Assembly: GCA_029261615.1 (NCBI GenBank)
Contig: JAJDAX010000033.1
Location: 1 to 7,018, forward strand
Origin: Nitrospinaceae bacterium
Lineage (GTDB): Bacteria; Nitrospinota; Nitrospinia; Nitrospinales; Nitrospinaceae
Length of the DNA: 7,018 nucleotides
Direction of reading: 5' to 3'
Shown here one piece after another: positions 1-6,600 of this stretch. Under the pieces are notes generated by a model. That model saw only the letters and a list, made by a program, of their open reading frames with translations, made no database searches and had not been told where the DNA came from. Position numbers and translations under genes: made by a program. Every line of letters starts with the position of its first letter. Within the stretch, counting starts at the first letter, position 1.

Positions 1-87
1 TGCCCCTTTCAAACCAAGCCTTTTCAAATCAAAATGAATGGGATTTTTCTCAATTGGTAATGCCGACTGTTGAGTTTGTTTCAGGCT

Positions 88-1197
88 TCACATATGCCCC
101 CGGTATTGCATGGCCTTGAATATTCGCTCCCGCGCCATAAGGCGTGCCGCGTCATGCGGATACAACTTTTCCTCGCGAACCCGTGTCAAGACTTCCTCTG
201 TGTTACGACTCACCGAGGACTTGACCCGCTCAAAAGCCTGCCCCTCAGACATGCCCTGATATTCAGTCGCCGCACAAATAACGCCACCGCCGTTGGCGAT
301 CACATCCGGAATAATGGTGATACCCCGATCATGGATCATTCTTGCCGCCTGCGGCGTCATCGGGATATTCGCCCCCTCCAGAACAAGCCGGGTTTTTAAC
401 AGATGCTGGTTGCTTTCATCAAACACATCCGGCCGTGCGGCCGGGATGAAGATATCTGACTCCAGTGCCAGCATTTCATTATGAGTGATGGGGTGACCCA
501 GGTTCCATTCCTGAACGGATTGGGTTTTGGAAATGACCTCCTTCAGCCGGGGAATGTCGAGTCCATCCGGATTGTAAACCGCGCCTTTGGAATTGCAGGT
601 AGCGATGATCTTGGCTCCACGTTCCAGCATGTACTTTGCAGCCGCTTTGCCAACGTTTCCGAAACCCTGGATCACCACTCGCGCGCCTTTCAAGGGTAGT
701 TTAATTTTTTCCGAAGCCACATCTGCGGCAACCGCCAAGCCGTAACCGGTCATCCCCAGTTCATCCAGCGGCAGTCCGCCAATCACTTTTGGCAGACCCA
801 CTGCGCGACCGATTTCATCTTTAATGTAAGCCATGCAGGCTTCATCCGTACCCATGTCCGGCCCTGGAATATAGCTGGTCAATTCCTTGATCGACTGGGC
901 AAACTCACGCATGAGTTTTTCTTTGTCTGCGATCCGGGAATCAGCCAGAATCGCCGACTTTGCACCGCCATGCGGCAAACCATTAATGGCATTCTTCAAG
1001 GTCATGGCCCGTGCCAGACGAAACACTTCCTGTGTGGTCACATCGGAAGCCATCCGGCATCCGCCTACGGCCGGTCCCATGGAAATATTGTCGATCACCA
1101 CAATCGCCTTGAGCTTGGACTTTGGTTCATAAATGTGGACGATCTTTTCCGGACCAAATTCATCAGCATATTCATCAATAAAGTGGGCATGCATCAT
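88..1197 (-). CDS. Glu/Leu/Phe/Val-family amino-acid dehydrogenase, probably for a nonpolar amino acid
   Basis: NAD(P)-dependent oxidative deamination of an L-amino acid to its 2-oxoacid and ammonia, in the cytoplasm. The 369-residue protein shows the two family domains. The N-terminal substrate domain has GPAVGGCRM (41-49), K68 in TLKNA, the catalytic lysine K80 in HGGAK and the catalytic aspartate D114 in GPDMGTD. The C-terminal Rossmann domain has GFGNVG (178-183), EGAN (274-277) and PDVIANGGGV (297-306). The length fits leucine dehydrogenase (about 365) better than glutamate dehydrogenase (about 410-450). The residues aligned with the glutamate side-chain ligands K89 and S380 of the clostridial enzyme are V44 and A309, so glutamate is an unlikely substrate. 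Asn202 stands where many relatives have Asp at the second Rossmann strand, which leaves NAD versus NADP open. The first ATG overlaps the synthetase stop as ATGA. A second ATG follows at once (1194) and is spaced better (7 nt) from GGAG at 1202-1205, so either may be used. It is the last gene of the operon in this window. Family is sure; substrate is inferred. Confidence 0.93.
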   Translation of the reverse strand: MMHAHFIDEYADEFGPEKIVHIYEPKSKLKAIVVIDNISMGPAVGGCRMASDVTTQEVFRLARAMTLKNAINGLPHGGAKSAILADSRIADKEKLMREFAQSIKELTSYIPGPDMGTDEACMAYIKDEIGRAVGLPKVIGGLPLDELGMTGYGLAVAADVASEKIKLPLKGARVVIQGFGNVGKAAAKYMLERGAKIIATCNSKGAVYNPDGLDIPRLKEVISKTQSVQEWNLGHPITHNEMLALESDIFIPAARPDVFDESNQHLLKTRLVLEGANIPMTPQAARMIHDRGITIIPDVIANGGGVICAATEYQGMSEGQAFERVKSSVSRNTEEVLTRVREEKLYPHDAARLMARERIFKAMQYRGHM

Positions 1198-3317
1198 TCA
1201 TCTCCAGTCAGCATTGTAAGTTTGGCGTCCAGAACCCGAAAACCATCAGAATAAAGACGAACCGGATTAAAATCCAGGGAACAAATCGCCGTTTCCGACT
1301 GCATCCAGTCCGCTACCAGCATGATAAATCCGAACAAGGTGGAAGTGCTCAAGGGCGGTTTCCCACGGACACCGCCGGCAATGCGGCCTGCATGGGTCTG
1401 CTGAAATAGTTTCGTGAACTCTTTCATGGAGACAGGCCAACGCATTCGCTCTACATCTTCATAAATTTCAGCATGCTCACCACCCGTTCCCATCACCAGA
1501 ATGGTCCCAAATGTTTCATCCCGATGCAAGCCGACAAGGACATCCAGACCGGGTGAGACCTGTTCTTCCGCCCAGACGGTGTCGGGCCAGGCGGTATTCA
1601 TTTCTTGCCAGATTCGCAACAGAGTTTCCCGATCTTCAATATTCAGATGAATCGCATTCAATTCTGTTTTATGCAAAAGATCCGGCCGGTTCACCTTGAG
1701 CACCATAGGAAAGCCGGTTGCGGCAGGCACTTCCTGTAGATTATTTTTTTTCGTATGGAGTCTGCGCGGGACGGAAACTCCGCATTGTTCCAGAACAGAT
1801 TTGAGCTCCATTTCACCCGGCACTTCCGCTTGCTCCTGCAACCATCCCCGCAAAGGTGCTGGATCAAAATTAACCGGAGGTTTCAACTCCATGGATTCAT
1901 TTCTTGAAGGTGGCTGGGTCTTGAGCAACATATTGACCGCCTGTGCAGCCTGTTCTCCGGACGAGTAAACCGGAATGGAAAGCGCTGACAGTTGATTTCT
2001 GATGGCATCATACAGTTGATCACCACAGGCTCCCACTACCACCGGAAACCCGGAAGGAAGCGAGTCCTTAAGTTTTTGCGCAATTCCGGGGGTGATACCG
2101 GCTGTCCCCGGAAGCAGAACCAACAGCAGGGCGTCATACGATTCTGTTCCAAGCAGTTGGTTCAACACCGCGATGCATTGATCATCTTCACCCGACCCCG
2201 TCAGGTCAATCGGGTTCTCCAAAGAATAATACTCGGGAAGGATTAGTCTTAACCGGTCCTGATCCTCAGGAGATGGCGGCTCAATCTTCCAAAAGGGCTC
2301 ACATAAATCGGTCATCAAAACCCCCATCCCACCGCCATTGGAAACAACCAGTAATCGATTGCTGCGAGGGCGTGCCGACTGTGCTATTACCTGAAGTCCA
2401 TCGATCATTTCATTCAGAGTGAATACTTCTATCATTCCCGTCTGTCTGCAAATGGCCTGAAACACCGGGTAGGAACCTGCCAGAGAAGCCGAATGCGCCT
2501 GGGCGGCGCGGGCTCCACTTTGCCCTTTCCCGCCTTTGTAAATCAACACCGGCTTATGCGGCGTGATGGCCCGTACCTGATCGAAAAGACGCCCTCCATC
2601 CTGAAAGCTTTCAAGGTAGAGTCCGATAACCTGGACCTCCGGATCGTTTGCAAAGGCTTCCAGGGCATCGCATTCACCGACATCCACCCGGTTACCGAAA
2701 TTAATTGCACGATGTACCCCAACACCCCGTTCCGCAAGTTGATTCAGCATCATGGATAAAAACGCTCCACTCTGCGAAATCAAAGCAATGGAACCTGGCT
2801 TGGGTAGATGCAGTTCCTTTGGTGACAGAAAAAAACTGTTGAACCGATCGGGAGCACTGAAGATTCCCAGGCAGTTCGGACCAACCACGCGGACCCCGCA
2901 GCGGTGCGCCATGGTTTTCATTTCTTCCTGCAGGTCACGGTTTCCTGTTTCTGCGAAACCACCACTGACCGCAATCATATGGTGAATTCCTCTTTGTGCC
3001 ACTAACTCGATCAGAGACACAGTGGCTTTGGCCGATACTGCGGCAATCGCAAGGTCAGGCTTTTCAGTCAAATCATCAAGGGAACGAAAACCGCCGCCCT
3101 CCTGTTCTGGATATTCAGGGTGCACGGCAATCACTTTTCCCGGAAACCCCTGAGCTTTCAAGCTTTCAACAATATGCCAGCCCAGATTCCCCGGCTTCGG
3201 GCAGGCACCGAAAACCACCACCCGATTCGGTCGGAAAAATGGCTCCAGAATACCGGCGTACGCTCCCGCCTGATTTAAATAAACCGACGGCTTATTCGAC
3301 ATGGCTCCAATATTCAT
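1194..3317 (-). CDS. ADP-forming acyl-CoA (acetyl-CoA-type) synthetase, fused alpha-beta chain
   Basis: Catalyses acyl-CoA + ADP + Pi = organic acid + CoA + ATP, a substrate-level phosphorylation step in the cytoplasm. The 707-residue protein has the usual fused order: CoA-binding Rossmann domain (about 28-150, with GPNCLG at 146-151), succinyl-CoA-ligase-like domains (about 175-465, with SQSGAF at 181-186), then an ATP-grasp beta part (about 490-703). The phosphohistidine is H275 in AHSASLAG, supported by E236 in YLES. The beta part carries LLHKTE, whose H549 matches the second active-site histidine described for the archaeal enzyme, MGTGGEHAE (609-617), RGKPP (651-655) and LDFNP (681-685). 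A serine (S680) precedes LDFNP where the family usually has glutamate. The start is set at 3317 because AGGAAGG lies 5 nt upstream; it overlaps the beta-subunit gene by 26 bases. The reading frame is open further, to an ATG at 3458, but that would overlap by 167 bases and add a 47-residue tail unlike the family. A start at 3302 (702 residues) has GGAG only 2 nt away. Acyl specificity cannot be read from the sequence; neighbours suggest branched or other non-acetyl acyl groups. Confidence 0.94.
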   Translation of the reverse strand: MNIGAMSNKPSVYLNQAGAYAGILEPFFRPNRVVVFGACPKPGNLGWHIVESLKAQGFPGKVIAVHPEYPEQEGGGFRSLDDLTEKPDLAIAAVSAKATVSLIELVAQRGIHHMIAVSGGFAETGNRDLQEEMKTMAHRCGVRVVGPNCLGIFSAPDRFNSFFLSPKELHLPKPGSIALISQSGAFLSMMLNQLAERGVGVHRAINFGNRVDVGECDALEAFANDPEVQVIGLYLESFQDGGRLFDQVRAITPHKPVLIYKGGKGQSGARAAQAHSASLAGSYPVFQAICRQTGMIEVFTLNEMIDGLQVIAQSARPRSNRLLVVSNGGGMGVLMTDLCEPFWKIEPPSPEDQDRLRLILPEYYSLENPIDLTGSGEDDQCIAVLNQLLGTESYDALLLVLLPGTAGITPGIAQKLKDSLPSGFPVVVGACGDQLYDAIRNQLSALSIPVYSSGEQAAQAVNMLLKTQPPSRNESMELKPPVNFDPAPLRGWLQEQAEVPGEMELKSVLEQCGVSVPRRLHTKKNNLQEVPAATGFPMVLKVNRPDLLHKTELNAIHLNIEDRETLLRIWQEMNTAWPDTVWAEEQVSPGLDVLVGLHRDETFGTILVMGTGGEHAEIYEDVERMRWPVSMKEFTKLFQQTHAGRIAGGVRGKPPLSTSTLFGFIMLVADWMQSETAICSLDFNPVRLYSDGFRVLDAKLTMLTGDE

Positions 3318-4224
3318 CAACACCTTCCTGGATTTTCCGGAGAAGGGTGTCCTGTCTTTCGGGTTTAAACAAGTGGTGAAACCGCTTCTGCATCTCCATG
3401 TATTGTTCCACTGGAACGCGGCGGCGCGGCTTTTTTGTGTGGACCACTTTGCCTTCAAAATATTCCTTTAATGGAAACATTCCTGTATCCACCGCCAGTT
3501 TTGCAATGGTATTGGTTTCGCTGGGATCAAACCCCCATCCGGTGGGACAGGGAGACAGGCAAATAAACAACCGTGGTCCCTTCATTTCACGGGCACGAGC
3601 GATCTTGTTTGACAGATCGATTGGCTCACGAGGGGAAACGGTGGCAATATACGTTGGGTTGTGCGCCTTCCAGATTTCGAACAGGTTTTTTCTCTCAAGC
3701 TCCGCTCCAGCCGGGTGAGGACTCGTGGAAGGAGCAGTCTGCGTGGCACTGCCAAAAGGAGAAGACGCCGATAACTGGAACCCGGTGTTTCCATAGGCTT
3801 CATTGTCATAGCAAAAATAAATAAAATCCAGGTGACGATGCAAAGCGGCGGACGTTGGCCCCAGTCCCATATCATAAGAAGAGCCATCTCCAGCCACCAC
3901 CATGACTTGCAGGTCTTCTTTCGGATCAAGACCTTTATGCTGCAAACGAATATCGAGAGCATCGCGAACACCCTGGGCCGCAGGTACCGGCGCGCCCATG
4001 GTGGTGTACAACCAGGAACCCTGCAGCGGGGTGAACGGATAGATAGAAAGTAATGTAAAACATCCCGCTGCATTGCACAAAAGCACCTTGTCATCCAGCT
4101 CTTTCATCGCGAGACGCAAACCTTCCAGACCGCCGCATCCGGCACACAGCGGGCTGCCGGGGGTCAAACCTTCACCTGAGTGGAGGTCTTTAACTTTTTT
4201 ATGTTCATGGATGAGATGCGTCAT
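3292..4224 (-). CDS. 2-oxoacid:ferredoxin oxidoreductase, beta (TPP-binding) subunit
   Basis: Catalytic subunit that binds thiamine diphosphate and the proximal [4Fe-4S] cluster of a pyruvate/2-oxoisovalerate-type ferredoxin oxidoreductase. The protein has 310 residues, a usual length for PorB/VorB. Four cysteines fit the proximal cluster: C27 and C30 in PLCAGCGG, C55 in NAAGC, and one later cysteine in LSPCPTGW (C226; C222 lies nearby). The TPP/Mg motif is AGDGSSYDMG (111-120) with the asparagine-rich end CYDNEAYGN (138-146). The C-terminal VEQYMEMQKRF block (272-282) is also typical of the family. The start overlaps the alpha stop by ATGA, and GAGGAG lies 8 nt upstream, so translation is probably coupled. 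The protein needs the alpha subunit for a complete active site and the gamma-delta chain for electron exit. Beta sequences of pyruvate, 2-oxoisovalerate and related enzymes look alike, so the substrate is not read from this protein. Family is certain. Confidence 0.96.
   Translation of the reverse strand: MTHLIHEHKKVKDLHSGEGLTPGSPLCAGCGGLEGLRLAMKELDDKVLLCNAAGCFTLLSIYPFTPLQGSWLYTTMGAPVPAAQGVRDALDIRLQHKGLDPKEDLQVMVVAGDGSSYDMGLGPTSAALHRHLDFIYFCYDNEAYGNTGFQLSASSPFGSATQTAPSTSPHPAGAELERKNLFEIWKAHNPTYIATVSPREPIDLSNKIARAREMKGPRLFICLSPCPTGWGFDPSETNTIAKLAVDTGMFPLKEYFEGKVVHTKKPRRRVPVEQYMEMQKRFHHLFKPERQDTLLRKIQEGVDEYWSHVE
3323..3329 (-). promoter_or_regulatory. Ribosome-binding site setting the synthetase start
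   Basis: AGGAAGG on the minus strand, inside the end of the beta-subunit gene, 5 nt before the ATG at 3317. It is the best Shine-Dalgarno match among the candidate starts of the acyl-CoA synthetase and is the reason for choosing 3317 over 3302 or 3458. Confidence 0.65.
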
Positions 4225-5459
4225 GTCGCAGGCTCCTCTTTGGGAAATCTGGCAATTTTCTGAATTCTTTCAAATTGTTTCAAATCCGCCTCACTGTAAA
4301 GAAAAAGCGGAGGCTCCGCTTCCGGCTTTTCCAGATGCCGAATGATGGACATGAAATCGTTTTCGTGAATGTCCTTCCCTCCAAGCCCACCAATGACAGA
4401 CAGGATTTTTTCCGGCCGGTCCGGGGCATCATAAAGGGCAGTCACAATCTCCGGATACAGAATGCCTCCCGCACCGGGCGACAGATTTTGATCAATCACC
4501 GCAACCCGTTTCCGGCCATTCAGCGCCTCGGCGATAACCTGGGACGGGAAAGGCCGCACCAGCCTCAGTTTCAACAGCCCCACCTTGATACCCTGCCGTC
4601 TGAGCTGCAAAACGGCCGCTTTTCCCTTGGTGGCGAATGAGTTGCTCATCACGAATACAAAATCGGCATCCTCCAGATGAAACGATTCCACAAGGCCGTA
4701 ATGCCGCCCAAACCGTTCGCCAAATTCCGAGGCGACCTCTTTAAATACAGACTCTGCACGACGTGCCGCCAAATTTTGTTGAATTCTGAAATACATGTAC
4801 GTTGCTCCACCGAACACCGCTGAAGCCCGCGCCATGGGTTTCGATGCTTGAAACACCGGCTGCATCGGTTGGTAATCCGGTAAAAACTGTCGGACTTCTG
4901 TCTCATCTGGAATCAAAACCGGCTCGCGGGTGAACGACAGATAGAAACCATCCATGTTGACCAGAACCGGCAGGCACACTTCCGGATGTTCCGTGATGCG
5001 GTAACCAAGCAGAATAAAATCCAGAACCTCCTGGCAGGTTTCGGCGTGTAGCTGAATCAACCCCGCATCCCGTGTGCTCATGACATCGTTGTGGTCGGGC
5101 TCCAGTGTGATGGGTGCCGCCAGCGCCCTGGAAACATTCACTAGAACCATGGGGCTGCGCCAGCCGATAATGGTGTAAAGCGATTCCATACCATGCAGGA
5201 TCCCCTGGCTGGAAGACGCCGTGAAGACGCGAACCCCGGTGGCAGCCGCTGCACCCGCAGCCATGAACATGGAATGTTCAGAATCCATATTGGTGAATTT
5301 GCCGCGTAGCGTGTCATCAGCAAACCATTGCGCAAGCGTTTCCACTATTTCAGTCTGCGGAGTGATAGGAAATGCAGGAATGTATTCCACACGCGCCAGC
5401 CGGGCACCCCAGGCGGCGGCCTTGTTTCCCGTCAGCATCATTTTATTAGCCGCGTTCAT
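4221..5459 (-). CDS. 2-oxoacid:ferredoxin oxidoreductase, alpha subunit
   Basis: Alpha subunit (domains I and II of the pyruvate:ferredoxin oxidoreductase fold), which completes the TPP site and contacts the 2-oxoacid. The 412-residue chain begins with TGNKAAAWGA (10-19) and has FPITPQTE (30-37), the match of the family's YPITPS substrate loop; DSEH (59-62), with the glutamate that activates TPP; ASSSQG (81-86); and R111 in VSRALAAP, which aligns with the arginine that binds the substrate carboxylate in the Desulfovibrio enzyme. MDGF at 169-172 is another family mark. The C-terminal transketolase-like domain runs from about 260 (FVFVMSNSFATKG, 267-279) to DQNLSPGAGG (323-332) and GGLGGKDI (357-364). 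It starts 4 bases inside the gamma-delta gene (ATGA) behind GAGG with 7 nt spacing, and it ends 4 bases inside the beta gene. The complex is soluble and cytoplasmic. Assignment to the family is secure. Pyruvate versus 2-oxoisovalerate or aryl pyruvates is inferred only from the neighbouring dehydrogenase. Confidence 0.96.
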   Translation of the reverse strand: MNAANKMMLTGNKAAAWGARLARVEYIPAFPITPQTEIVETLAQWFADDTLRGKFTNMDSEHSMFMAAGAAAATGVRVFTASSSQGILHGMESLYTIIGWRSPMVLVNVSRALAAPITLEPDHNDVMSTRDAGLIQLHAETCQEVLDFILLGYRITEHPEVCLPVLVNMDGFYLSFTREPVLIPDETEVRQFLPDYQPMQPVFQASKPMARASAVFGGATYMYFRIQQNLAARRAESVFKEVASEFGERFGRHYGLVESFHLEDADFVFVMSNSFATKGKAAVLQLRRQGIKVGLLKLRLVRPFPSQVIAEALNGRKRVAVIDQNLSPGAGGILYPEIVTALYDAPDRPEKILSVIGGLGGKDIHENDFMSIIRHLEKPEAEPPLFLYSEADLKQFERIQKIARFPKEEPAT

Positions 5460-6361
5460 TTCTGTACCTCGGATTCACGGACTGTCTGAATATAGTGCCC
5501 AGGACATTCACGAGCGCAGATCAGGCATCCCTTGCAATGGTCGTAATCAATTTCCGGCTCACCATCAACTCCCACGCGGATGGCCCCATCCGGGCATCGT
5601 GCGTAACAGATCAGGCATTTGTTGCAGTGACTGTAATCAATGATTGGTCGCTCCGTACGCCAGTTTCCGGTTTTTCGCAATGCCATGTTGCCCGGGGCCA
5701 GAATGATGGGGGCAGAATCCTCCACTCGCTTCTGTTCCAGCTGGACCAACGTACTGGGTTCCAGGTCAACCGCATCCCGCACCTTGATGGAAACCGCCGG
5801 CAACGCCTTGTAAACGTCCTCGGCTAATCGAACGTTTTTCTGCATAAGATCAGGCGCCAGACCCTGCAGGGTCAGTTCGGATTTCATGGCATCGACAAAT
5901 TTGTCTAACGGAATGTTGCCTAGAAGGCGGGCACCGGCAGCAGCCAAAGCTGAACTCAGGATATTGCCCTGCCCCAATTCCTTAAAACATAAATCCGTAA
6001 GGTCTAGAGTTGCAGGGTCGGCATTAAGGGCCAGTCGGTTTTTTAGCGAACCCGCATCTTCTCGCGAGTTTATAAAAATAACTGTATCGGCATCGGCTCC
6101 GCAGAGGGGAGCGGCCTGATTATCATCAAGAAGAGACTCGTCTCCGATCAGCAACAAATCCGGACGACTGATGGGGCCACGCTCCAAAACCGGGTCCGGC
6201 GCGATCCGGGTAAAAGCAACAATCGGTGCGCCCCTTCGCTCGGCTCCATAGAGGGGAAAATCCTGGGCCTGAAAGTCGGACAAATAAGCCGCCGTTCCGA
6301 GAATCTGGCTGGCAGTTTTTATCCCCTGACCGCCGCGTCCATGTAATCGAATTCGAATCAT
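5456..6361 (-). CDS. 2-oxoacid:ferredoxin oxidoreductase, fused gamma-delta subunit with two [4Fe-4S] clusters
   Basis: One chain carries both accessory parts of the oxidoreductase, which are separate genes in many archaea and bacteria. Residues 1 to about 185 are the gamma domain: RLHGRGGQGIKTAS (5-18), then LYGAERRGAP (37-46) and ISRPDLLLIGD (64-74). A linker (about 190-220) leads to a bacterial-type ferredoxin (delta) domain that starts with TGNWRTERP (231-239). Its two cluster motifs are complete: C246, C249, C252 and C256-P, then C276, C279, C282 and C286-P. It should pass electrons from the TPP site to a soluble ferredoxin. It is the first gene of the operon. A strong GGAGGGG lies just upstream of the ATG at 6361, and the stop overlaps the alpha start as ATGA. 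Total length is 301 residues, as expected for a gamma (about 180-190) plus delta (about 90-105) fusion. The order gamma-delta, alpha, beta is common in this enzyme family. Confidence 0.95.
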   Translation of the reverse strand: MIRIRLHGRGGQGIKTASQILGTAAYLSDFQAQDFPLYGAERRGAPIVAFTRIAPDPVLERGPISRPDLLLIGDESLLDDNQAAPLCGADADTVIFINSREDAGSLKNRLALNADPATLDLTDLCFKELGQGNILSSALAAAGARLLGNIPLDKFVDAMKSELTLQGLAPDLMQKNVRLAEDVYKALPAVSIKVRDAVDLEPSTLVQLEQKRVEDSAPIILAPGNMALRKTGNWRTERPIIDYSHCNKCLICYARCPDGAIRVGVDGEPEIDYDHCKGCLICARECPGHYIQTVRESEVQK

Positions 6362-6365
6362 AATA

Positions 6366-6372
6366 CCCCTCC
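6366..6372 (-). promoter_or_regulatory. Strong ribosome-binding site of the operon's first gene
   Basis: GGAGGGG on the minus strand ends 4 nt before the ATG at 6361; its GGAGG core is 6 nt away. It fixes the start of the gamma-delta gene. A TATAAT lies only 4 nt further upstream (6377-6382), but that is too close to the ribosome-binding site to be a normal -10 box and has no -35 partner. Confidence 0.75.
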
Positions 6373-6510
6373 AATCATTATATCTCTCTATAGTATGATC
6401 CTTTTAGTCGTGAAAATCTTTCAAGTAATTTAAGTATTTCATCCTTAACGCACCCATTTTTTACATTCCCATACTAACTGAAGAATTAACTAAAAATTTA
6501 GAAGAAAACC

Positions 6511-6600
6511 AGACCATTTGGGTTATTCATCAGCCCACTTATTAAAAAATCACCCATAGACTTTCGGGCATCTTCTTGTAACAGTTTATAAAAATGGTCT
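6511..6600. repeat. Widely spaced 9-base inverted repeat
   Basis: AGACCATTT at 6511-6519 and its exact reverse complement AAATGGTCT at 6592-6600 enclose 72 bases that contain two weaker hairpins (6519-6537 and 6551-6570). In RNA the outer arms could close a multi-branched structure. In DNA it could be the scar or ends of a very small element, but I see no flanking target duplication. The match stops at 9 bases on both sides. It may be chance. Confidence 0.35.
6544..6570 (-). terminator. Weak candidate intrinsic terminator after the transporter gene
   Basis: On the minus strand, TGCCCG (6570-6565) and TGGGTG (6556-6551) can pair through three G-C pairs and three wobble pairs around an 8-base loop. 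An A (6550) and then six T (6549-6544) follow. It lies 50 bases after the transporter stop codon and before the oxidoreductase operon, a sensible place for a terminator. The stem is weak, so at best it would be leaky and some readthrough into the operon is possible. Confidence 0.3.

Noticed and set aside
4..30. Imperfect direct repeat CCCTTTCAAACC / CCTTTTCAAATC downstream of the operon
   Set aside because: Only two short imperfect copies 15 bases apart near the window edge; no palindrome or promoter context. Chance is likely.
49..80. Hairpin CTCAA...TTGAG followed on the plus strand by a T-rich stretch
   Set aside because: The stem is five weak base pairs with a loop of 16 bases, and on the minus strand, where the operon runs, it is followed by A rather than T. 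It is not a credible terminator for the dehydrogenase gene, and no plus-strand gene leads into it.
3582..4094. Long alternative reading frame on the minus strand inside the beta-subunit gene, and other long frames on the plus strand throughout
   Set aside because: They lie wholly or mainly inside genes with clear family motifs, show no recognisable domains, and have compositions expected from out-of-frame reading (rich in Arg, Cys, Pro, Ser).
88..6361. Reading the operon as part of reductive TCA carbon fixation through pyruvate synthase
   Set aside because: No other cycle genes are present in the window, and the synthetase plus a dehydrogenase with a nonpolar pocket fits amino-acid/organic-acid metabolism better. 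Not excluded by sequence alone.
6377..6382. Perfect TATAAT just before the gamma-delta start
   Set aside because: A start of transcription set by it would fall in the ribosome-binding site, and no -35-like box lies 16-18 bases upstream. Also no extended -10 TG. Not called as a promoter.
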